Shown one piece after another: positions 1 through 4,253 of a stretch of 5,942 bases of DNA. Position numbers and translations under genes: made by a program. This stretch comes from Thiohalocapsa sp. (GTDB taxonomy: Bacteria; Pseudomonadota; Gammaproteobacteria; Chromatiales; Chromatiaceae). Numbering within the stretch: position 1 is the first letter of the stretch; every line of letters begins with the position of its first letter. Location of the stretch: NCBI RefSeq assembly GCF_019695415.1, contig NZ_JAIFKJ010000084.1:1-5942 (forward strand). Direction: 5' to 3'. The notes under the pieces were generated by a model, which did not search any database, was not told the DNA's origin, and worked only from the letters and a program-made list of their open reading frames with translations.

Positions 1-181
1 TTATGTTTGTTGTTTGCAAGGAGAAGTCGGCATACGGGGTGCTCATGAGTCGCGTGGGCTGGGAAATGGTTACAAGAGCCAGCCCCTCCGCCGCTCCATC
101 CAGGTTCATTGCAGCTCACTCCCCATCACCCGCATACTCCAAGCCCCGTGCGGGCCGTACCGCCGCAGCCGGAGCCCGCGA
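1..181. other. upstream region, no gene recognised
   Basis: I see no convincing coding sequence in this leader. An open frame runs through it into the hydrolase gene from a TTG at 14, but its translation is low-complexity and basic and does not look like part of the enzyme. An AAGGAG at 18-23 has no credible protein after it. A weak promoter-like pair, TTGCAG at 109-114 and CATACT at 133-138 with an 18-bp spacer, could drive the hydrolase gene, but it matches consensus poorly and is only a guess. Confidence 0.4.
171..174 (+). promoter_or_regulatory. Shine-Dalgarno of the hydrolase/OsmC gene
   Basis: GGAG lies 7 nt before the ATG at 182. This supports 182 rather than the upstream TTG at 14 as the start. 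The protein from 182 begins directly with the first beta-strand expected of the hydrolase fold. Confidence 0.65.
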
Positions 182-1480
182 ATGCCGCGCATCAAGCTCG
201 ACTTCCAAAACCCAGACGGGCACACACTCTCCGGCCTGCTGGAGACGCCGCCGCCCGACGTTCCGACGCTGCGCCATGCGCTCTTTGCGCATTGCTTCAC
301 CTGCGGCAAGGATATCGCTGCCGCCTCGCGCATCAGCCGGGCGCTGGCTGCCCGCGGCATCGCCGTGCTGCGCTTCGACTTCACCGGGCTCGGCAACAGC
401 GACGGCGACTTCGCCAACACCAGCTTCACGTCCAACGTGCAGGACCTGATCGCCGCCGCCCGCGCGCTGGAGGCCGAGCATGCGGCGCCTGCCATGCTCA
501 TCGGCCACAGCCTGGGTGGTGCGGCGGTGCTGGCGGCGGCGCAAGAGCTGCCGAGTGTGGAGGCGGTGGTGACCATCGCCGCGCCCGCGAGCCCCAAGCA
601 CATCGAGCACCTGTTCAGCGGTGTGCGCGGGGAGATGGAGACCACAGGCGCCGCCGAGGTCCAGGTGGGCCACCGCCGCTTTCGGATCAAGCGCCGGTTT
701 CTGGACGACCTGGAGCACCACGCCGACGCCGAGCACATCAAACGCCTGAAACGGGCGCTCCTGATCTTCCATTCGCCGGCTGACGAGATCGTGCCCATCG
801 GCGAGGCGGCGAAGATCTATCAGGCCGCCAAGCACCCGAAGAGCTTCATCTCCCTGCACGACGCCGATCATCTCCTCACCAACCGCGAGGACTCGGAGTA
901 CGTCGCAGAGACCCTGGTGGCCTGGGCGAGCCGCTATCTGGGCCTGCGCACGCATGCGCAAGAGGTCGGGCTGGGAACGACCCCCGAGGTCGCACCCAAG
1001 GAGGTCGTCGTCACCGAGCGGGAGGGGCGCTTCCTGCGCGGGCTCTACACCGAGCATCACCAGCTTCTCGCAGACGAGCCGAAGTCCGTCGGCGGCACGG
1101 ATCTCGGGCCCTCACCCTACGACCTGCTGCTGATGGCGCTCGGCGCCTGCACCTCCATGACCATCCGCATGTATGCAGACCACAAGGGACTGCCGCTGGA
1201 CGATGTCGAAGTGCGTCTCAAGCATGAGCGCATCCACGTGGACGACTGCGAGGCGGACTGCGATGAAGAGATCCGCGCCGGCGCCGACAAGCAGGGCCGC
1301 ATCGAGCGCATCGAGCGCCGCATCGCCCTCACCGGCGACCTCACCGAGGCGCAGCGCGCCCGCCTGCTCCAGATCGCCGACCGCTGCCCTGTACACCGCA
1401 CCATGGAGGGTAAGCCGCTGTTGGTGGCGCGGCTGGCTGAGGAGAGCGGTCCGTCCTCACGGCCCAACGCCGGCGACTGA
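182..1480 (+). CDS. bifunctional alpha/beta hydrolase / OsmC family protein
   Basis: A 432-aa fusion of two enzymes. Residues about 1-255 are an alpha/beta hydrolase: the nucleophile elbow GHSLGG at 108-113 places the catalytic Ser at 110, and Asp201 (in SPADEIVP) and His230 (in HDADH) are the expected acid and base. Residues about 272-425 are an OsmC/Ohr-type domain with its two reactive cysteines: Cys323 in ALGACTSMT and Cys402 in ADRCPVHRT. OsmC-like proteins reduce organic or other peroxides through this pair. An extra Cys pair (356, 360) sits in the HVDDCEADC loop; I recall comparable Cys pairs in this fused family. The fusion is a known architecture; the substrate of the hydrolase half is not established here. 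No signal peptide is seen, so it is probably cytoplasmic. The gene stands alone, converging on the rhodanese gene 98 bp away. All expected catalytic residues are present, so it looks functional. A start at TTG 14 would add 56 residues of no family character and is rejected. Confidence 0.93.
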   Translation: MPRIKLDFQNPDGHTLSGLLETPPPDVPTLRHALFAHCFTCGKDIAAASRISRALAARGIAVLRFDFTGLGNSDGDFANTSFTSNVQDLIAAARALEAEHAAPAMLIGHSLGGAAVLAAAQELPSVEAVVTIAAPASPKHIEHLFSGVRGEMETTGAAEVQVGHRRFRIKRRFLDDLEHHADAEHIKRLKRALLIFHSPADEIVPIGEAAKIYQAAKHPKSFISLHDADHLLTNREDSEYVAETLVAWASRYLGLRTHAQEVGLGTTPEVAPKEVVVTEREGRFLRGLYTEHHQLLADEPKSVGGTDLGPSPYDLLLMALGACTSMTIRMYADHKGLPLDDVEVRLKHERIHVDDCEADCDEEIRAGADKQGRIERIERRIALTGDLTEAQRARLLQIADRCPVHRTMEGKPLLVARLAEESGPSSRPNAGD

Positions 1481-1490
1481 CACCGATGTT

Positions 1491-1514
1491 CTCTGCGCCT
1501 TTGCGTCTCTGCGC
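1491..1514. repeat. three tandem 8-bp CTYTGCGY units
   Basis: CTCTGCGC (1491-1498), CTTTGCGT (1499-1506) and CTCTGCGC (1507-1514) form an exact period-8 array, followed by GAGATATGCTCTTT. It lies in the convergent gap, 11 bp after the hydrolase stop. From memory, very similar 'ctctgcgcctttgcgtctctgcg' strings recur in intergenic DNA of many unrelated bacteria, with no agreed function. That link is recollection, not a search. Confidence 0.6.
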
Positions 1515-1555
1515 GAGATATGCTCTTTGCCGGCCGCGCATCAGTTCTTTACGTC

Positions 1556-1568
1556 GGATCAGCGATCC
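1556..1568. other. short inverted repeat between convergent genes
   Basis: GGATC-AGC-GATCC forms a 5-bp stem with a 3-nt loop, 11 bp before the rhodanese stop codon on the plus-strand map. It could help end transcription from either side. It has no T-run, so it is not a canonical intrinsic terminator. Confidence 0.25.
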
Positions 1569-1578
1569 ACATCAAGCC

Positions 1579-2289
1579 TCAAAATGCGAACTCCATCTCC
1601 CGAAAGATCCGCCCGGCATTGCGCCGCGCCAGCTCCTCGAAGGTATCCAGGTGTTGGTAAGCGGACTGGTCCACCTCATAGGCATCGGTCAATCCACCGC
1701 CGGCGTCGATGAGCGTGCCGATCTGCTCGCGCATGTAGACTAGATAATCCTTGGTGTACTTGGTCACCTCGGCCATGTCCGTGGGCCCGCCGTGGCCCGG
1801 GATGACAATCTCCGCGCCCAGCGCCTCGAAGGCGTTCCAGGTGTCGATCCACCCAGAGGTGTCCGTGTCCTCGAACACCGGCAGCCCGGCGTCGCGCCAG
1901 GCGGAGAAGCCGTCGGCGTAGTTGTAGACCCGCGTGTAGCCCATGCGGGCCAGGGTCTGCGCGGCCAGGGGGCTGCGCAGATTGGTGCCGCAGTAGACAA
2001 CCACCGGCGTCTCCCGCTCCGGCACCGATGTGCCGATCTGCAGCTCCAGCCAGCCGCGGGGGATGTCCAGATGCCGGGGCGCATCGATGCTGCCACCCGC
2101 CCGCCAGGCCTCCCCGCCGGTGCGGATGTCCACCACCGCGGCGCTCGGATTGCGCTCGATCAGCGCCGCCAGCTCCTCCGTGTTGATGTCCTGCACCGCC
2201 GCCTTGGCCTGGTCCAGCAGCTCCTCACCCGTCGCCAGCGCGATCCGATCAGCCCGAGCCGACCAGCCCAGGAAAGTGGTCTCATGCAA
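1579..2289 (-). CDS. rhodanese domain fused to the C-terminal half of an MBL-fold protein
   Basis: A 236-aa protein. Residues about 35-138 are a complete single rhodanese (sulfurtransferase) domain: INTEELAALIE at the start, VVDIR at 52-56, and the active-site loop CGTNLRS at 100-106 with Cys100 as the persulfide-carrying residue, ending in the usual W-x-x-AGLPV. Residues about 139-236 resemble the C-terminal part of metallo-beta-lactamase-fold hydrolases: DTSGWID, then IVIPGHGGPT (His166), then a helical tail with DYLVYMREQ. The N-terminal MBL half, with the HxHxDH metal site, is absent, so this part cannot be a working metallo-hydrolase. The only start compatible with the full rhodanese domain is a TTG at 2289-2287, with AAGG (2300-2297) 7 nt upstream; no in-frame ATG precedes the domain. 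No clear signal peptide is seen. The TTG abuts the ATG of the divergent Uma2 gene. Either this is a rearranged, 5'-truncated gene or an uncommon domain order. Rhodanese identity is firm; the MBL-tail assignment is recognition by motif. Confidence 0.85.
   Translation of the reverse strand: MHETTFLGWSARADRIALATGEELLDQAKAAVQDINTEELAALIERNPSAAVVDIRTGGEAWRAGGSIDAPRHLDIPRGWLELQIGTSVPERETPVVVYCGTNLRSPLAAQTLARMGYTRVYNYADGFSAWRDAGLPVFEDTDTSGWIDTWNAFEALGAEIVIPGHGGPTDMAEVTKYTKDYLVYMREQIGTLIDAGGGLTDAYEVDQSAYQHLDTFEELARRNAGRIFREMEFAF
2270..2276 (+). promoter_or_regulatory. Shine-Dalgarno of the Uma2 gene, inside the rhodanese gene
   Basis: AGGAAAG ends 7 nt before the ATG at 2284. It fixes the Uma2 start and lies within codons 5-7 of the divergent rhodanese gene. 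The reading frame continues open far upstream, but only as the reverse shadow of the rhodanese gene. Confidence 0.6.
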
Positions 2290-2868
2290 GCCGATGCCTT
2301 ACCCGCCCCCCGTCCGCATCGCGTCACCGCGCGGGAGTTCCTCCGCATGGGGGAAGCCGGCGTCCTGGACCCAAATGCCAGGATCGAGCTGATCGATGGA
2401 GAAATGATCGACATGCCGCCGATCGCCCCGCCCCATGCCGGCCGCACCAAGCGGCTCAACCTGCTGCTGATCGAGGCCATTGGTCGGCGCGCTGTCGTGT
2501 CGACACAAGACCCGATTCTACTCGGCGATCTGAGCGCCCCACAGCCGGACATTGCCATCCTCAAGCCACGGGAAGATTTCTATACTACGGCACACCCCCA
2601 GGCTGAGGACGTCCTGCTCGTCATCGAGATCGCCGAGGGCAGCGTTCGCTACGATCGCGAGCGCAAGCTTCCTCTATATGCCCGCTTCGCCATCCCCGAG
2701 GCATGGCTCATCGATATCCCCGCCCAAGTCATCTGGATTCACCGCGAGCCGGCAAACGGCGTGTACCAGAGCAGTTTCCACCTCGCCGCGCCATATCGAA
2801 TCAGCCCATTGATGCTCGATGACATCGAATTGGACCTTGCACCCCTGCTGAGCCTCGACGAGCATTGA
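2284..2868 (+). CDS. Uma2 family (DUF820) putative PD-(D/E)xK endonuclease
   Basis: A 194-aa protein of normal length for the family. Key features in order: the N-terminal TAREFLRMGEAG and YxLIDGE-like segment (RIELIDGEMIDMPP, 33-46); an alpha-helix with HAGRTKRL; QPDI at 87-90 with the putative metal ligand Asp89; VIEIAEGS at 113-120 with Glu115; Asp124 and Lys128 in VRYDRERKLPLYA; then IPEAWLIDI at 137-145. Together these give the D...E...K set of the restriction-endonuclease-like fold. Uma2 proteins are numerous, often multi-copy and associated with mobile DNA; their biological role is poorly defined. The gene is monocistronic, head to head with the rhodanese gene with overlapping 5' ends, and convergent with the toxin gene. 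Its promoter must lie inside the rhodanese coding sequence. Codon use has more A/T-ending codons than the hydrolase gene, consistent with acquisition, though I have not quantified this. Confidence 0.9.
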   Translation: MQADALPAPRPHRVTAREFLRMGEAGVLDPNARIELIDGEMIDMPPIAPPHAGRTKRLNLLLIEAIGRRAVVSTQDPILLGDLSAPQPDIAILKPREDFYTTAHPQAEDVLLVIEIAEGSVRYDRERKLPLYARFAIPEAWLIDIPAQVIWIHREPANGVYQSSFHLAAPYRISPLMLDDIELDLAPLLSLDEH

Positions 2869-3055
2869 TCTTGGGGGCGGTGGAAACTCGCGTCTAAGCA
2901 GCGTCGGACCAACTAGAGGGGGACCAGAGTAGAGCGGGGTCTAACGTGTGGCGCCGTCAGCTCGCCAGATAGAAGCGGTGGCGGAGCCACAATATGCGGT
3001 TGCGCGTGCGGTCGGGCACAGCCCCCCAATAGAAGCGATCTCGCCGCGCGGCGCT
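2869..3055. other. 187-bp convergent gap, no gene; small repeats
   Basis: No protein-like frame is visible. GGACCA occurs at 2906-2911 and 2921-2926, each followed by AGAG, an imperfect tandem duplication of about 15 bp. ATAGAAGCG occurs at 2969-2977 and again exactly 60 bp later at 3029-3037. GTGGC-GGA-GCCAC at 2978-2990 is a 5-bp tri-loop hairpin. These look like remnants of insertions, but no IS end is recognisable. Confidence 0.4.
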
Positions 3056-3057
3056 TC
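3032..3057 (-). terminator. possible stem-loop at the end of the toxin gene
   Basis: On the minus strand GAAGCG (3057-3052) and CGCTTC (3037-3032) can pair around a GC-rich loop that contains the perfect palindrome CGCCGCGCGGCG. The stem starts in the toxin stop codon. It is followed by TATTGGGG, not a T-run, so it is a weak or factor-dependent terminator at best. Confidence 0.25.
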
Positions 3058-3448
3058 AGATCAATTGGACGCGGCCGATGGCAGGGGGTGCTTTCGCAAA
3101 GCGCGCATCCCGTGTCCAAACTGGACAATCCAGAGCATCGGCGAGCGCCAGGTAGGTGGCGTCGTAGGCAGTCAGGTTTCCGCGATAGTCCCAGATGCGC
3201 GGCAGGAGCAGAGTGTGTGCGTAGCGCTCTAGGGGGAGGTCCGCCAGGTCGTCCAGTGCGGCGCGGCCACGTGCTGAGGGCAGCTCGCCGTTTATCACAT
3301 AACGGCGCAATGTCTGGGCGACCTCGATATCGATGAGCTGGGGGGCGTTGAGGACGCGTGCAGGGTCCAGCAGTGTGTCTGTCAGGGCCGGTGCATCGTC
3401 CAACCGGAGCAGCAGGTCCACCAGCACGGAGGCGTCGACGACGATCAT
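3056..3448 (-). CDS. PIN-domain toxin, VapC-like ribonuclease
   Basis: A 130-aa single PIN domain, the usual length for VapC-type toxins. The conserved acidic residues of the Mg-dependent RNase site are present: Asp5 in MIVVDASVLVDLL, Glu42 in IDIEVAQTLR, Asp96 in AYDATYLALA and Asp114 in WTRDARF. Family members cleave tRNA or other RNA and are held inactive by the cognate antitoxin. The ATG at 3448-3446 overlaps the antitoxin stop (ATGA, 4 nt), so translation is probably coupled. It is transcribed from the promoter before the antitoxin. It appears intact. The specific RNA target cannot be read from the sequence. Confidence 0.93.
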   Translation of the reverse strand: MIVVDASVLVDLLLRLDDAPALTDTLLDPARVLNAPQLIDIEVAQTLRRYVINGELPSARGRAALDDLADLPLERYAHTLLLPRIWDYRGNLTAYDATYLALADALDCPVWTRDARFAKAPPAIGRVQLI

Positions 3449-3702
3449 GTCCGGCGCCGTTCATGCTCCGGCCCTTCGCCGTCGCGCTCGCGCCGCAGTA
3501 CGTCTGCGGCGGGTTCGCTGACCTGCACGGGCTCGCGCCGGCTGAGGCGCTCGCGCATTTCCTCGGGTGTCGGCCGGCTCGCTAGGCGGCGTATGTGATC
3601 GATGAGGTAGTCCGATAAGGACATGCCTGCCATGGCCGCCCGCGCCTTCATGATGCGGTGGAGCTCATCGGGGACGTTACGGATTTGAATGTTTGCGGCC
3701 AT
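3445..3702 (-). CDS. ribbon-helix-helix antitoxin, FitA/VapB-like
   Basis: An 85-aa protein. Residues about 3-42 form an Arc-type ribbon-helix-helix DNA-binding domain: the strand ANIQIRNVP, then helix DELHRIMKARAAMAG, the turn MSLSDY and helix LIDHIRRLA. The basic and acidic C-terminal tail (about 45-85) should wrap the toxin. The start at ATG 3702-3700 matches the family N terminus (MAxIQIRNVPxEL); an in-frame ATG at 3732-3730 would add ten residues and place the start inside the operator, so it is less likely. The ribosome site is weak (CAGG about 8 nt upstream). It precedes the PIN toxin in the usual antitoxin-first order and probably represses its own promoter through the palindromes at 3717-3743. 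Confidence 0.88.
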   Translation of the reverse strand: MAANIQIRNVPDELHRIMKARAAMAGMSLSDYLIDHIRRLASRPTPEEMRERLSRREPVQVSEPAADVLRRERDGEGPEHERRRT

Positions 3703-3716
3703 TGCGTTTGCCTGCT

Positions 3717-3743
3717 TGCATGCATTCTGCATGAGAGCATGCT
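3717..3743 (-). promoter_or_regulatory. palindromic operator of the toxin-antitoxin operon
   Basis: Within 27 bp there are two perfect 8-bp palindromes, TGCATGCA (3717-3724) and AGCATGCT (3736-3743), and a third TGCA pair, TGCA-TTC-TGCA (3721-3731). GCATG recurs at 3718, 3729 and 3737. The cluster covers the predicted -10 and transcription start, 15 bp upstream of the antitoxin ATG, which is where an RHH antitoxin-toxin complex would bind for autorepression. Confidence 0.6.
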
Positions 3744-3768
3744 GTTGGAAGCGATGGCCTTCTGTCAA
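3739..3768 (-). promoter_or_regulatory. sigma70-type promoter of the toxin-antitoxin operon
   Basis: A perfect -35 hexamer TTGACA (3768-3763) is followed, after an 18-bp spacer, by CAGCAT (3744-3739), a 3/6 match to the -10. The start would fall near 3732, inside the palindrome cluster. The -35 box also contains the stop codon of the upstream broken ORF. Confidence 0.5.
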
Positions 3769-3933
3769 GGGCATGGCAGGCGGATTTCGGCGTCGAGGCC
3801 ATACTGGTCGAACAGGCGCCCGATCTCGTTGAGATACCGGTCGCAGGCGGCGAGGCTGTGCTCCGCCTCGCCGCGGAAGGGCGGCAGGCGGTCGTCGTCG
3901 GCTTGCCGCGACCTTGAGGTCGCTAGCGGGCAT
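3765..3933 (-). pseudogene. short frameshifted ORF of unknown family
   Basis: A good ribosome site, AAGGAG (3948-3943), lies 9 nt before ATG 3933-3931. This opens MPASDLKVAAS. From 3899 to the stop TGA at 3767-3765 the convincing frame is a different one: 44 residues from DDDRLPPFRGEAEHS to AEIRLPCP, with nearly all third positions G or C. Moving from one frame to the other needs one base fewer near AGCCGAC (about 3902-3899). Repaired, the gene would encode about 55 residues with a helical EAEHSLAACDRYLNEIGRLF segment. I do not recognise the family. It may be a pseudogene, a sequencing error, or the end of a lost larger gene. As it stands, the ATG frame runs on past the remnant's stop and into the antitoxin gene as a composite open frame. 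Confidence 0.5.
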
Positions 3934-3960
3934 GGGAAGGGACTCCTTGGAGGAGGTCTG

Positions 3961-4085
3961 GCAGGGGAGTCGTTTCGCTACCTTGGCCCGTTTTCTGACA
4001 CGGGACGGTCCTTGTGGCCTGATCTCAAAGGCGCGGGGGCCGTCCGAGATGTGCAAGAGCGCCGAGGATGCCGTTTGGCGGCTTA
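3961..4085. other. intergenic DNA with foldable segments
   Basis: No gene is seen. CCCGT (3987-3991) can pair with ACGGG (4000-4004), or alternatively GGACGGTCC (4003-4011) with GGGCCGTCC at 4037-4045, with one wobble pair on the plus strand, enclosing GCCT/AGGC (4017-4020 with 4029-4032). These may extend the hairpin cluster that starts at 4086, but the stems are weaker. Confidence 0.35.
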
Positions 4086-4253
4086 GGGAAGCGCCGATTT
4101 ATTGGCGCTTCCCGTGCGGGGCAGGACGCCCCGCCATTTTCGGCGACGTCAGTCGCTGAAAATGAAGGAGCCGGGAAACCGCCCAATGTCTACACAGGCC
4201 CGGCTCCGTCTGATTTTTGGGCAGGATGCCCAATAAATCAGCCTCTCCTTAGG
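4082..4253. repeat. palindromic intergenic element: five contiguous stem-loops with terminal inverted repeats
   Basis: Five hairpins tile 4086-4241 with gaps of 0-2 nt. (1) GGGAAGCGCC/GGCGCTTCCC, 10 bp, loop GATTTATT, 4086-4113. (2) GCGGGGC/GCCCCGC, 7 bp, loop AGGAC, 4116-4134. (3) CATTTTC/GAAAATG plus GCGAC/GTCGC with one G-T pair between, loop GTCA, 4135-4164. (4) GGAGCCGGG/CCCGGCTCC, 9 bp, 23-nt loop, 4167-4207. (5) CTGATTT and TTGGGC paired with GCCCAA and AAATCAG, one bulged T, loop AGGAT, 4210-4241. Hairpins 2 and 5 share the core GGGCAGGAYGCCC exactly 100 bp apart. The ends, 4082-4105 and the reverse complement of 4230-4253, match at 18 of 24 positions, including ten in a row (GATTTATTGG). 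This suggests a MITE- or REPIN-like element, or a structured RNA. The wobble pairs favour folding of the plus-strand RNA. The right end covers the transporter's stop codon. Identity to any named family is unknown to me. Confidence 0.6.

Noticed and set aside
14..181. N-terminal extension of the hydrolase from TTG 14
   Set aside because: The added 56 residues have no family character, and a good GGAG plus ATG lies at 171-184 right before the first conserved strand.
116..1060. Long open frame antisense to the hydrolase/OsmC gene (314 aa)
   Set aside because: It is the mirror of a strongly coding high-GC gene with clear motifs; its translation shows no domain.
1792..2283. Upstream extension of the Uma2 reading frame
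   Set aside because: It is the reverse-strand shadow of the rhodanese gene; Uma2 homology and the ribosome site start at 2284.
3445..4056. 203-aa version of the antitoxin
   Set aside because: The extra N-terminal 118 residues come from the wrong frame of the broken small ORF and from intergenic DNA; the RHH domain starts at 3702.
3985..4241. A CsrB/RsmZ-type decoy RNA
   Set aside because: Only two hairpin loops clearly show GGA, and the number of GGA triplets is about what the base composition predicts, so the family call is not supported.
4210..4241. Canonical intrinsic terminator of the transporter
   Set aside because: On the minus strand the stem is not followed by a T-run; it may still slow or stop transcription but lacks the standard signal.
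4082..4253. Integron attC site or CRISPR array
   Set aside because: No attC core sites and no regularly spaced identical repeats with unique spacers are present.
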